DNA of 64,000 nucleotides from Bidens hawaiensis (Eukaryota > Streptophyta > Magnoliopsida > Asterales > Asteraceae), in assembly GCA_021521415.1 (NCBI GenBank), contig JAIQDT010003856.1, positions 248,001 to 312,000 of the forward strand, written 5' to 3'. How positions within the stretch are numbered: position 1 is the stretch's first letter; every line of letters starts with the position of its first letter. Below are positions 23,691 through 35,656 of this stretch, in pieces. The notes below the pieces were generated by a model. The model searched no databases. It had not been told where the DNA came from and was given only the letters and a program-made list of their open reading frames with translations. Both the position numbers and the translations under genes were made by a program.

Positions 23691-24300
23691 CACGAATAAT
23701 CTGTACTGCGGATATGTTATTCTTGAAGACGTGTCTGGATCAATTATACTTCATGAGAGTTCCAGAATTATGTCAGGATCAAGGATCCTCAATATTTGTT
23801 ATTACTAATGATTGTTTCTCATGTGTAGGTTTATAATTAACAGGTCTAACGGCTGGAAGACTTAGTATACCTATTATTCTGCTACTGGACTCATTCAGCA
23901 CGTGGTCAAAAGACTTGGACGCAGCTAGTGGGAGAGTGGCGCAAAGATAGGATTAGTTGTTAGCTTTTATTTTTGTATTTATTGAGCTTATGATCAATTA
24001 GGAGACACTTGACACTTCACCTTCGTTAGAAGTATTGAGAGATCTCTCTAGCAACATACACACACACATAGCAATTATTGTACTACTGATCATAATCTCC
24101 AACCTTTGTAACACCCTTTTTGATTAATAAACTGGTGATAGACGATTTGTCATCACCCGGGTTTTTTGTGCCGACGATCTGACCAAGATCAAGGGCTTTT
24201 CCTCGCAACAAATCTCTGTGTTCTTGCTTTCATAATCGCTATAATCATTAAAGCACTAAACCTTGGTTACATTATCCTTGACTGTTTTTTAACCAAAACA
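23690..24300 (+). repeat. Element A 5' LTR, truncated
   Basis: Aligns with the later two thirds of element B's LTR, for example CTTGAAGACGTGTCTGGATC against B's CCTGAAGACATACTTGGATC, and CAGCACGTGGTCAAAAGAC. It ends TTAACCAAAACA right before the primer site. TTTTTGATTAATAAACTGG (24117-24135) may hold the polyadenylation signal. The first third is missing at the junction with the inverted fragment. Confidence 0.8.
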
Positions 24301-24301
24301 A

Positions 24302-24321
24302 TTTGGCGCCTACCATGGGGC
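24302..24321 (+). promoter_or_regulatory. Primer-binding site of A
   Basis: TTTGGCGCCTACCATGGGGC follows the LTR directly. The same site in B reads TTTGGCGCCCACCGTGGGGC. The priming tRNA is not assigned here; it is not the Met type used by E, F, C and D. Confidence 0.75.
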
Positions 24322-24386
24322 AATTGGTGATTTAATCCTGAAAATTTCCTACCAATTGTTAACCTTGTTTACCTATATAACTATAA

Positions 24387-26161
24387 ATGGCCTCTCAACA
24401 AACCTCTGCTTCAACCACCATGCCTTTATCGGTTTCTCTCTCATCAAAAACTTCGCTGCCAATGCCTCCTCCACTTGCGGGAGCACCGAGGACCACCGCT
24501 GCTGGAAACAAGACGCAAACTCCGGCCTTCCAGAGCTCAAAGACCACTGCTGCCACTCCTATGGTAAATTATAACAATGATGTTTCTGCTACGTTTTCGC
24601 AGGTTAAGGCGTATATGGAACAACAAAACAGGACTAACCAGAAGATCTTGCGTGAGATAGAGGATCTCAAGAAGACTAAGAGGCCAGTGAAGGATCATAT
24701 TCCCTTGATGCCTAGGATGCTGGATTTCACTACTCCAGGATCTGTGGCTCAATTTAATCAACAATCATCTATCCTTCAACCAGGGTCTATGGGTCAGCAA
24801 CCTCAAGGATCCTCGTTCCTCCAGCAAGGATCATCTATCCTTCAACCAGGATCCGTGTGCCAGCAAACTCAAGGATCCTCTTTCCTTCATCAAGGATCAT
24901 CCTTCCTTTAGCAAGGATTCTCCGGATTGTATTATCAGGGATCCTTCAACTTCCAACCTCAAGGATCCTTCATGCAGAATCAAAGATCCTTGGGACTTCA
25001 CCATCAAAGATCATCAGAGGTCTATGAAGGAGACATCATCCCTATGCAGACCATTGCCGCTGGTGGACCGACTACCATAGCAGATGCTTCTTATCATGGC
25101 TACTCTTCTGGGATGCCGACATTCAATCAATCAAGAGGTAACCCTTACAATCACATATCCTTGGATACCAACCTTGGTTCCATGCAGGATACAGGTATCA
25201 ATCAGGTTATGGCTAAGGAACTTCAGAAACTGAAGCATATGATATCCAGCCTACCAGGAGTGCTCTGACCAATTCCTGAAATACTAGAAGGAAGCCACAA
25301 GCTGTCCAGATTTGCTCCACCAATATGTGATGCTGAAATCCCAAAACACTTTCAAAACCCCAATATGAAGGTGTACGATGGAACAACCGATCTAGAAGAG
25401 CATGTGGCTCAGTACAAGGAGAGGATGAAGATCAACCCCATTCCTGAAAGACTGGAAGCCTACCTATGCAAAGGCTTTGGATCCATGTTGATAGGATCCG
25501 CACTCAAATGGCTGCTAAGTCTTCCTCCCTACTCTGTTACTTATTTTTCGCACTTAGTTAATTTATTCAATAGCCAATTTTCTTGTAGTAGAAAATTTGA
25601 AAAGTTAACTAGTGATTTATATAGAGTTATCCAACTTCGTGATGAATCCCTAAGGGATTTTGTTACAAAGTTTGAAAGGGAATCTCTGGAGATCCCGAAT
25701 CTTGATATGGCTACGGCTGTTGAGGCATTCAAGATGGGGTTACATAAGGGCTCCCCAATTTATGAAGATCTTGTTATGACCCTATGTAGGACGTTAGATG
25801 AAGTCAGAAACTGGGCACTCAGGTTTATAAGGCTAGAGGATGATAAGAAGATCCAAGAACGGTTGGGAGCTCCAATAAAACAAGAGTCACCCGACAAGAA
25901 ACAAGGATCCTCATTCAGGAACAACAACTTAAAGCCGTAATTAAAATTCAACAACCAAAATGTCCAGGCGGTCGAAGAAGAGGATGATGATGATAAAGAT
26001 TATCCAAGTATTTCCGAGTGTTGCTTCTCTGTTGATAATCATGGCTTAATTTGTGCTATGTAGGATCTTGAGAAAAAGCAAGGTGGCCTCGGAAAAAAGA
26101 GAAGTCAACGTACTTCAAGGATAAATCCAAGTGGTGTGCATTCCACGAAGATTTCAGCCAT
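24387..26161 (+). pseudogene. gag: Element A gag, broken
   Basis: The start ATGGCCTCTCAACAAACC at 24387 begins a Ser/Pro-rich N-terminus, then a coiled-coil stretch (TFSQVKAYMEQQNRTNQKIL) and a repetitive zone with units like QGSSILQPGSM, built on repeated GGATCC-containing DNA. Stop codons in frame at 24909-24911, 25266-25268 and 25938-25940 split it. The capsid-like domain is at 25365-25860, with the segment LVNLFNSQFSCSRKFEKLTS and ALRFIRLEDDKK. The frame then shifts before the zinc motif. It is the Gag of the Tat element and packages its RNA when intact; this copy cannot. Confidence 0.85.
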
Positions 26162-26821
26162 ATGAACGATGACTGTATTGGCCTAAGGAGAGCAATTGGG
26201 TGTCTTCTAAGAAAGGGCCACATCAAAGAGCTCATAGGAAGAAAGAAGTCGAGAATACAGGAACTTGAAGATGTCCTGCAGAAAGCAGCTCCGCCCCCAC
26301 CTGATGCACAAGTCAACAATTTCATATCCGATGGTTCGGGTATATGTGGAACCTCCTTCTCCTTGGCCAAGAGATATGCTAAAGAAACTAAGTTGGAATA
26401 TGGAGAACGACCTGTCATATTCACTACCCAAACCAATGACAAGAGAATTTTCTTTGATGAAGAATATAAAAAGAGCATCCAGGATCCTCATCACGATGGT
26501 TTGATTATAACTCTTTTTATTGCTAATCATTATGTGCGCAAGATCCTAGTTTATGGAGGAAGTTTATTTAACATCATTCACTATGATGTACTCAAAAAGA
26601 TGAATATCCCAGATTCAGAAATCATTCCCCGATCGTCCGTACTCGTTGGTTTCAGTGGTGAAACTAAGAAAACAATGGGGGACATCAAGCTTCCTATATA
26701 CATTGAGGGAGTGAATTCTTACCAAAAATTTTTTGTTATAGATAATTTGTCTTGTTGCAATGTAATTCTTGGCAGATCATGGCTACATGGAATGAAATAT
26801 TTAACGTCTTCTTATCACTAG
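26162..26821 (+). pseudogene. Element A Gag C-terminus and aspartic protease
   Basis: An open frame of 219 aa begins at the end of the Gag zinc-like motif (the C-x2-H-x4-H-x4-C motif is split by the frame change near 26150). A linker follows, then the protease, beginning LIITLFIANHYVRKILVYGG. Retroviral-type proteases need Asp in the D-[TSG]-G motif; here it is Tyr (VYGG), where B has VDGR, so the catalytic residue is lost. The rest of the fold is recognisable: VLVGFSGETKKTMGDIKLPI and CNVILGRSWLHGM. Confidence 0.8.
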
Positions 26822-26996
26822 TGTATCAAACTACCAACTCCTTGGGGGTAGTGAGAATAGACGGCGACCAAGTGGAAGCTAAGAACTAATACTCCTCGTC
26901 AATGAAACCAACGGCTAAACAAACGGTAGCATAACAACTAAAGCAATTCATAGGAATGTTTTTGAAGCTCGAGAACTAGACCTAAAAGAAGTATCC

Positions 26997-27297
26997 TTGG
27001 ACCCCGAGGATCCAGACTTAAAATTTTTCCTAGGATTCAGTATCCCTACTAATATTGAAGAGGATATAATATCCTTCCTCAAACAACGAAAATCTATATT
27101 TGCTTTCAAGCACTCCGACATGACAGGTATTTCAAAAGAGGTAATTACTCATAAATTAGGCCTTGATAATTATGTTAAACCCATTCACCAGAAGCGAATA
27201 AAATTCGCTCCTGAGAGGAATGCGATCATAAAAGAAGAAGTTGAAAAACTTCTCAAGGCCGGTATGATGAGAGAGGTTAAGTATCCTCGATGGTTAG
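26997..27297 (+). pseudogene. Element A reverse transcriptase, first part
   Basis: Encodes the connection from protease to RT: LKFFLGFSIPTNIEEDIISF, FKHSDMTGISKEVITHKL, then IIKEEVEKLLKAGMMREVKY and PRW at the point where element B begins. The reading continues at 50686 with LANVVVV after the duplicated GTTAG. The interval 26822-26996 between protease and this frame carries broken remnants of the same linker. Confidence 0.85.
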
Positions 27298-28222
27298 TGT
27301 TAGGGCATGAATTTTATGCTGAGGATCCATTATCCTTGACTATCTTATGGATAGATTATCCTTAAGATATGTTTCAAGTTATGAAGGATCAAGGATCCTC
27401 GGTATTACTTATTTACTAATGATTGCGTTTAAATGGTGATGTGTTAGACAGGTATAACGACTTTTTGACTCGGTCAACTAAATGTTACGCTACAAGGCAC
27501 CTCCAGCACATGGTCAAGACTGAAAACTAAGCTAGTGGGAGAAGTGGTGGATTTATAGGACTTCCTGTCGAGTCACCAATAACTGAGTACTAAGGATATA
27601 TCATTCCTGAAGACATACTTGGATCAGTTATTCTTCTGAAAAAGTCTATAGCTGATTCTAGATCCAAGATCCTTAGTCAACATTGCTATTAATGGATGAT
27701 TATCATATGAAGACTGATGTTTAATAACAGCAACGGCTCCTAGACTAAGTCTACCACTTATTTCGTTAATGAGCTTCTATAAGCACGTGGTCAAAGAACA
27801 CGTTGGAAAAGAGTGGAAGACAAGCAGATTAATAGAACATAGTTGTTAGTTAGTTAATTTATTTTTATATATTGAGTTGTGATCAACGTTAGGCATACAC
27901 ACATACGCATTCACTAGTTTTACAACAGCAAAGTTTAGCTCACGAGTTCTTTGTAATCTCACTCACACTTAGCTTTATTGTAATCGTTGATCAACAACTC
28001 CACACACTGTAACCCTTTTTTGATTAATAAATTGGTGATCGACGAGTTGTCATCACTCGGGGTTTTTTTCCTTTAATCTGAACAAGGTTAAAGGGTTTTT
28101 CCTCGCAACAAATCGTTGTGTTCATCCCAATTTCGTTCATATATTCTTCGTTATCAATTTAGCACTAAACCTCACATAACAGATTTGGATACATTATCCT
28201 TAGCTGATTTTTATCCAAAACA
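27298..28222 (+). repeat. Element B 5' LTR, 925 bp
   Basis: Starts TGTTAGGGCATGAATTTTAT and ends TTATCCAAAACA. It contains many AGGATC/GGATCC words, a TATA-like TTTTTATATATTGAG (27863-27877) and TTGATTAATAAATTGG (28021-28036) as a likely polyadenylation region. Confidence 0.93.
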
Positions 28223-28243
28223 ATTTGGCGCCCACCGTGGGGC
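28223..28243 (+). promoter_or_regulatory. Primer-binding site of B
   Basis: TTTGGCGCCCACCGTGGGGC directly after the LTR, as in element A; the priming tRNA is not assigned. Confidence 0.75.
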
Positions 28244-28307
28244 GATTGGTGCTATAATCCATATTATTCCTATCATTTTCAACCTTTTCATACCCATATC
28301 ACTATCA

Positions 28308-30424
28308 ATAGCCTCTCAATCAACCTCTGCTTCATCAACTGTGCCATCTACGGTTCCTCTCTCATCAAGGACGTTGCCGCCGATGCCTCCGCCAATCACG
28401 GGAGCACTTCAGCCTGCTGCTGCTGGAAGCAAGACACAGCTGCCAGTCTTCCAGAGCTCCAGAACCACTGCTGCCACCCCGGTGGTTAGTACTAACAATG
28501 ATGTTTCTAATATGTTTTCGCAGGTCAAAGCATATATGGAGCAGCAAACGAAGACCATCCAGAGGATCCTTCGTGAGATAGAAGATCTCAAGAAAACTAA
28601 GAGGCCAGCGGAGGATCACACTCCCTTGATGCCTAGGATGCTGGATTTCACCACTCCAGGATCCTTGGCTCAGTTTACTCAAGGATCATCTATCCTTCAA
28701 CAGGGGTCCATGGGTCCACAGACTCAAGGATCCTCACTGTTTCAGCCAGGATTATCCATCCTTCAACCGGGGTCCATGGGTCAACTAGCTCAAGGATCCT
28801 CAACTTTCCCTCAAGGATCATCCATCCTTCAACCAGGATCCTCAGGATTGTATCTTCAACCAAGATCCTTCAACTCTCAACCATTAGGATCCTTCAACCC
28901 TAGTCAAAGATCCTTCTTCAGGATCAAGGATCCTTAAGGGTTCAACATCAGAGATCCTACGAGGTCCATGAAGGAGATATAATCCCCATGTAGACCATCG
29001 CTTCCGGTGGACCAACTCTTGTAGCATATGCTTCTTACCTTAGCTACTCATCGGGAATGCCAACCTTTAACCAGCAAATAGTTAATTTCTATGATCCTAT
29101 ATCGTTAGATGCTAACCGTGGTTCCATGCAGGATGCAGGTATTAACCAAAATATGGATAAGGAACTACAAAAGCTGAAGGATATGATATCCAGTGTACCG
29201 GGGGTGGTCCGTCAAATTCCCGAGATAACAGAAGGAAGCCACAAGTTATCCAGATTTGCTCCACCTATCTGTGATGCTGAAATCCCGAAGCGATTCCAGA
29301 CCCCCAACATGAATACTTATGATGGGACCACTGATCCTGAGGAGCATGTAGCTTAATACAGAGTAAGGATGGAGATCTACCCTATTCCTGAAATACTTAA
29401 GGAAGCTTGTTTATGCAAGGGTTTTGGATCCACACTAACAGGATCCGCGCTAAAATGGCTGCTAAGTCTTCCTCCCTTTTCAGTTACTTCTTTCTCACAC
29501 TTAGTTAACTTATTCAACAGTCAATTTTCCTGTAGTAGGAAATTTGAGAAGTTAACTAGTGATTTATACCGAGTTATCCAACCTAGTGATGGATCCCTTA
29601 GGGATTTTGTCACGAGGTTCGGCAGGGAAGCTCTGTAAATCCCTAATCTTGACATGGCTACTGCTGTTAAATCATTGAAGATGGGAATTCAGAGGGGCTC
29701 CCCCTTTTGTGATGATCTTTTGATGACTCCTTGCAGGTCCTTAGATGAAGTCAGAAACAGGGCACTCAGGTTCATACGATTGGAAGATGATAAGAGGATC
29801 AAGGATTGTCTGGGGAGTCAAGCAAAGAAAGAATCCTTAGACAAGAAGCAAGGGTCTCGTTCAAGAACAACAACTCGAAACCCCTACTCCAAATTCAACA
29901 ATCAAAATGTTCGAGCGGTTGAAGAAGGAGATGATGATGAGGATTACCCGAGCATCTCAGAAAATTGCTTTTCAATAGATACTTATGGTTTAATCTGTGC
30001 CATGAAGGATCTAGGTGAGAAGGCAAGGTGGCCCCGAAAGAACGAGAAGTCAACCACCTTCAGAGACAAATCCAAGTGGTGTGCCTTCCACAAAGATTTT
30101 GGCCACATGACAGACGAATGCATTGGTTTAAGGAGGGAAATTGGGTACCTCCTATGCAAGGGCCACTTTAAGGAGCTCCTGGGAAGGAAAAAATCCAGGA
30201 TCCAGGATCCTGAGGAGCTTCCTCAAAAGGCAACTCCACCCCCATCAGATTCTCAAGTGATCAACTTCATCTCCGGAGGATCAGACGTATGCGGCACTTC
30301 CTTCTCCGCAGCTAAAAGACTTGCTAGGGAAACCAAGTTGGATAATGGGGAACGACAGACAAATGAATCTTCTTCGATGAAGAAGATAAATCAAGCATAT
30401 AGGATCCTCACCACGAAGGTTTGA
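28308..30424 (+). pseudogene. gag: Element B gag, broken
   Basis: Homologous to A's gag. The expected start codon is ATA (28308-28310) where A has ATG; an in-frame ATG exists only upstream at 28116, within the LTR. The first frame runs to 28937 (coiled coil FSQVKAYMEQQTKTIQRIL, then GSSILQPGSM-like repeats), shifts, and continues from 29057 with stops at 29354-29356 and 29636-29638. The capsid part contains HLVNLFNSQFSCSRKFEKLT and RALRFIRLEDDKR. The zinc-like motif CAFHKDFGHMTDEC (C-x2-H-x4-H-x4-C) is intact at about 30080-30121, followed by a basic linker. Confidence 0.85.
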
Positions 30425-30843
30425 TTGTCACTTTATTTATTGCTAACCATTATGTACGCAGGATCCTGGTAGATGGTCGGAGCTCGGTCAATATCATCCA
30501 GCATGATGTTCTTCAGAAAATGAACATCCCGGATTCAGAGATCATCCCGAGGATATCGGTGCTAGTTGGTTTCAATGGAAAAACCAAAAAGACATTGGGG
30601 GACATTAACCTCCCAATCTATATTGAAGGGTTAAATTCTTACCAAAGATTTTGTGTCATTGATAACCTTTCTTGTTGCAATGTTATTTTAGGCAGGCCCT
30701 GGTTGCATGGAATGAAGGCAGTGGCTTCTACTTACCACCAATGCATTAAACTCCCAAATCCTTGGGGAGTAGTGAGGATAGACAGTGACCAGGTGGAGGC
30801 CAAGAACTATTATTCTTCATCAATGAAGCCGACAGCCAAGTAG
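30421..30843 (+). pseudogene. Element B aspartic protease domain
   Basis: A 140-aa frame overlapping the end of the gag frame by 4 bases in another phase. It has VTLFIANHYVRRILVDGRSS (the catalytic Asp is kept, but the following Gly is Arg) and CNVILGRPWLHGM near the end. It would cleave Gag-Pol if expressed in frame. The phase change relative to gag could be decay or a frameshift site; A shows another arrangement, so decay is likelier. Confidence 0.75.
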
Positions 30844-30938
30844 ACTATTGCATAGCAACCACAGCAACATCCTAGGGACGTGCTGGAAGCTCGAGAGAAG
30901 GACTTGAAGGAAGTATCCTTGGATCCGAGGATCTAGAT

Positions 30939-31992
30939 GTGAAAGTGTTCCTAGGATTCAGTATCCCCAGTAAGATTGAGGAGGATATGATATCCTTCCT
31001 CAAACGAAGAAAGTCTATGCTTGCCTTCAAACATTCAGACATGACAGGTATTTCTAAGGAGGTAATTACTCACAAGCTCGGCCTTGATATATCAGTATAC
31101 CTGTCCATCAGAAGTGAAGGAAATTCGCTCCTGAGAGGAACACGATCATACAAGAAGAAGTTGAAAAACTTCTTAAGGCCGGTATGATCAGAGAGGTTAA
31201 GTATCCTCGATGGTTAGCTAATGTAGTTGTTGTTTCTAAAAAGAACGGAAAGTGGAGGGTGTGTGTCGATTTTACTGATTTAAACAAGGCATGCCCCAAG
31301 GATCCTTTCCCGTTACCACATAAAGATTCCATGGTGGATGCAACGGCAGGACATGGGATGCTCACCTTTATGATTCTTCCTCTGGATTTCAACAAATTCA
31401 GATGGAACCATCTGATCAGGAGGATACAACATTAATGACTCCTACCGACATATACTGTTATGTTGCTATGCCCTTTGGACTAAGAAATGTAGGGGCAACG
31501 TATCAAAGACTGGTCAACATGATGTTCAAGGATCAGCTAGGCAAAACCATGGAGGTCTACATAGATGATATGGTGGTGAAGTCAAAGAGAGCCGAGGATC
31601 ACCTCAAAGATCTTGAAGAAGCTTTCAACATCCTGGATCAGTACAATATGAAACTGAATCCTTCAAAGTGCCATTTTGGTGTCAAGGCTTGGAAGTTCCT
31701 AGGATACATGGTGACCAAAAGAGGAATAGAGGCAAGCCCTGAGTAGATAGAAGCCATCGTCAACCTTAACTTGCCTGCAAATGCCAAGGATGTACAAAGG
31801 CTCATGGGAAGAATAGCCGCTCTCAACAGGTTCATCTCAAGATCCTCCGAGAAGTGCAAAGATTTTTACGACATTCTTAGAAAGAATAAGAAGTTTGAGT
31901 GGACGGAAAAGCATGAGGCTGCTCTCAAAGCCTTGAAGGATTACTTATCCTCAGCTCCAGCTCTGATGAAGCCTGTGAATGGAGAATCCTTA
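30939..31992 (+). pseudogene. Element B reverse transcriptase
   Basis: RT motifs in order: VFLGFSIPSKIEEDMISFL; then, after a shift at about 31090-31184, REVKYPRWLANVVVVSKKNG and FTDLNKACPKDPFPLP. A second frameshift near 31370 falls within the catalytic DASSGF segment, which A keeps at 50815. MPFGLRNVGATYQRLV and the catalytic YIDD follow (31402-31746), then a TAG at 31744-31746 and the thumb and connection (31771-31992). Three breaks make it inactive. This is a Tat-lineage RT. Confidence 0.88.
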
Positions 31993-31995
31993 TAA

Positions 31996-32800
31996 CTATA
32001 TCTAGCAGTTTTAGGTAATCCAGTAAGTGCCGTACTCGTCAAGAATCATGAAGGTGAACAGCACCCGGTATACTATGTAAGTAAAAGTCTATTAGATGCA
32101 AAAGCCAGGTACTCTCACCTTGAAAAATTAATCCTTGCTTTGATTGTGGCTTCCACTAAATTAAGACATTATTTTGAGACTCATACTATTATTTTGAGAA
32201 CTAATTATCCTTTTAAGAATGTGCTTAGGAAACCGGAATTGTCAGGAAGGATGGCAAAGTGGGCTGTAAAGCTGAGTGCATATGACATTCAGTATAATCC
32301 GAGAATAGCTATCAAATCGCATTCACTAGCGGACTTTGAGGCTGATTTCAGCAGTGACATGCAGAAAGAAGCCAGCTTGTTGGTTCAACAACTAGAATAA
32401 ACCAAGGATCCTTGGATCCTTTTCACAGATGGAGCATCCAACGTAAGAGGAACGTGATTAGGCATACTGCTGAAATCACCACAGGGGGACATAATACCCC
32501 AGTCCATTGCATGCGCATTTCAAGCCACTAATAATGAGGCAGAGTATGAAGCACTCATAGCAGGTTTACTTTTAGCCAAAAGCATGAGGATTAGGTATCT
32601 TCAAGTTTATATAGATTCTTTACTTATAACTAACCACTTTAACGGTTCTTATACCATGAAAGGTGAAAAAATATTTAGAAGTTGTGAAGGAATTAGCAAA
32701 ATCCTTCGAATTGTTTAGTATAGTACAGGTACCAAGGGAAGAAAATGCTAGGGCAGATGCCTTAGCAAATTTAGCCCATCCTTGAAAATTCCAGAAGATA
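31996..32800 (+). pseudogene. Element B RNase H plus archaeal-type second RNase H
   Basis: The first domain (31996-32397) has HPVYYVSKSLLDAKARYSHL and LRHYFETHTIILRTNY, the usual Ty3 RNase H. After a stop at 32398-32400 comes a second domain with WILFTDGASNVRG, NNEAEYEALIAG, LQVYIDSLLI and then broken READALANL-like remnants, the D-E-D-D pattern of the archaeal-type RNase H that Tat-lineage elements carry in addition. A TGA interrupts it at about 32457 and the end is shifted. Two RNase H domains are the clearest lineage mark here. Confidence 0.8.
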
Positions 32801-34152
32801 GAAAGATCCCAATTATCCATATACTCTCGCCAGCAATAGGAGAGCAAGACGTTGGGGAGATAACAAGTGACAAACAGATCGTACATTTGGACCCATTATC
32901 CTCAGCCAGCCAAGAATCCTGGATCCTCCCAATTAAGAAGTACATTCAATCTGGAGAGATCCCAGCAACGGAGAATCCCAAATCTTTCAAACTCAAGGTA
33001 TCACAATATATTTAATTAGATGATATGCTATACAAAAAATCTCTTGCAGGTCCCTACTTGAGATGCATAGAGGATCCTGAAGTCCAAGAGGTGCTCAAGG
33101 ACTTTCATGAAGGTGATTGCGGCAACCACACAGGGGGAAGAGCATTATTCTCCAGGATACTTAGGACTGGGTACTTCTGGCCGACGATGAAGAAGGATGC
33201 AATGGAGTACTCAAAAAAGTGTGATGCTTGTCAAAGGCATGCAAACATCCTTCACCAGCCAGCAGAACCAATGTATCCTATATCCTCTTCATGGCCTTTC
33301 ATGAAGTAGGGAATGGACATTGTTGGTAAGCTACCAAAGGCACCAGGTGGAAAGGTCTTTATGCTTGCAATGACGGACTACTTCCCTAAATGGATCGAAG
33401 CAGAGGCATTCGTACAAGTCCGAGAAAAGGAAGTTATATCCTTTATTAAACGAAATATTATAACTAGATTTGGCATTCCCTCTGAGATTATTTGTGATAA
33501 TGGTTCCCAGTTTATTGAAAAAAGAACAACTAACTTTTGTGACAGCTGGGGCATAAAGATGATTACCTCAACTCCAGTGCATCTTCAAGCTAATGGCCAG
33601 GCAGAGTCAAGTAATAAAATCATCATCAACAATCTGAAGAAGAAGTTAGGAACCAAGAAGGGTAAATGGGCTGAAGAACTACCATATGCTCTTTGGGCCG
33701 ACAGGACAACACCCAAGAATGCAACGGGCCAAACACCCTTCTCACTGGTGTTTGGATCAGAAGCAGTTATTCCTACAGAAATGGTGGTTCCTACGGCTAG
33801 GACAAGCATCCGTGATCCTGAGGCCAATGAAGAGATCATTCTTGAAGACTTGGAAACTGTTGAAGAACTCAGAGACCTAGCCAATCTCAGAATGGCAGTT
33901 TATTAACAAAGGGTAGCTGGGGCATACAACAAGAATATTACGATCAGAAGGTTTCAAGTAGGAGATTTAGTTCTGAGGAAAGCCTTCCAAAACACAACCA
34001 ATCCGGCTGATGGGAAGTTAGCACCCAAATGGGAAGGGCCTTATCTAATCGAGTCGGAGTCAGGAAAGGGGGCATATCATTTTCTCACTATGGAAGACAA
34101 CAGGTTACCAAGAGCATGGAATGCTAGCCACCTCAAGAAATATTTTTTCTGA
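32801..34152 (+). pseudogene. Element B integrase
   Basis: The zinc part HEGDCGNHTGGR to CDACQRH (33025-33309) has the H-H-C-C arrangement. The core has IICDNGSQF and ANGQAESSNKI (the second Asp and the Glu of DDE). C-terminal LAPKWEGPYLIESE and NASHLKKYFF end at the stop at 34150-34152. Stops at 33307-33309 (a Trp codon in A) and 33904-33906 split it. Upstream, 32801-33015 encodes the linker KIPIIHILSPAIG. Confidence 0.85.
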
Positions 34153-35656
34153 TCAGGATCAATTATCCTCTAAGGATCAAGTATCCTTAAAGGATCAAGG
34201 ATCCCCAAAATTGGTAATATCTATCTGATTACTTATCCTTTTAAATTCCTTATTACTTATTTATGGATAACATATTCTTAACATTTTGTATCTTCCAATT
34301 TTTAAGTAACAATGCAGGATATTAATAGAGTATTCAATGATCAAGGGGTTGGCCACCTCTCATCTATCTTTAAGGTACTTTACTATTTCTTTTGGCCTAG
34401 CCCACGATTGGGTATGACCCCCGATGGTCATATCTCATAAGGTTTGAAGGTTTTCACCTTTCTTATAAATTAGAGTTTCTACACTCTCTCCTAGAGCGGA
34501 TGTTATCCAATGTATAGTCCGGGGCAACAGGACCAGTACACGTTTAGTGGCTGAGAATTTTGTTGCTTTCCGCTATATGGAGGATCCTACGATTTATGGT
34601 AGACGTACCATACCACCGGTTTATAACGTTTTCATGTTATCTCAAGACAAAGGTTTCAAACATTTTCATGTTAGCTAAGGTTTTGACGTTATCACGTCAC
34701 TCACGTTTGGGCTAAATCCCGGTTTGGGCAAGTCCCTAGTTAACATCTGTATCCTTGGGCTAGTCCCCAGTTTGGGCTTGTCCCCAGTATTTGGGCATGT
34801 CCCCAGTTTATGACTAGTTCACGGGCTTGTCCCCAGTTCATGGGCTTGTCCTCAGTTGAACGGGCTTGTCCCAAGTTTATTATATGGGCTTGTCCCCGAA
34901 TTAATGGGTTTGATCCCAGTTAACATCATAAGTTCTTTGCAACAGATTCTCTAAGTTCGTTATGAAGATTAAGACTTAAGTATTCAAGATCCTTAACTTG
35001 TATCTGCAAGGATCACCGAAGCTTCTGTACTTATGGTAACCTAGGTCTACTTAGACCTTGTGGTATGATTTCTACTTTTCAATTTATATTGGTTTTAAAG
35101 ATTTAACATCTTTGAATTGTTTCTGTTAAGATGTTCTGTCCTAAAATTTTAATTATTTTTCTATGGATATTATATCCAAAAATTTCTATAAACACTTTTT
35201 CTTAAGGATACTTTATCCTCAAAATTTTTTACTCAACATTATTTACTAAAATTCTCAATCAAGCTAAGACTATATCTAATAAGCTTCCAAGAAAATAATT
35301 AACAAGCAAATAGTCAAAAGTTTTATATTATTAAACATAAGCCACTTGGACTTATCCAAAATCCTTAAACCGGATTTCACCATTAAAGAGATGGACCATC
35401 CACCCGGGTTAAGTAAGTAGTACTAGTTGTTCATAAGTGCAGGAAAATAAAAGACAGGGGCAACAAAGGTTTCATCCCCATAAACAGAGGATTCATCCAC
35501 CTCTGCTACCCCTGCAAATTGTCTTAAGGATCAAGGATCCTTTACCCTAGCTACTACTGTCCATTACAAACCATAGTCATTGATCATAAAAACATCATAA
35601 AAACAAAATAAAGAAAACGGGCTCGGGTCTTGTCTTCTGTATCCTTCATCGCCCGT
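34153..35656 (+). other. Element B 3' noncoding zone with GGGCTTGTCCCCAGT repeats
   Basis: No gene is seen on the sense strand. From 34708 to 34920 about ten imperfect copies of GGGCTTGTCCCCAGTT occur at 15-25-bp spacing. The equivalent zone in A is 61527-61765. The remainder is AT-rich with scattered GGATCC words and the CCACCCGGGTTAAGTA zone near 35400, also present in A near 62140. Confidence 0.7.
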
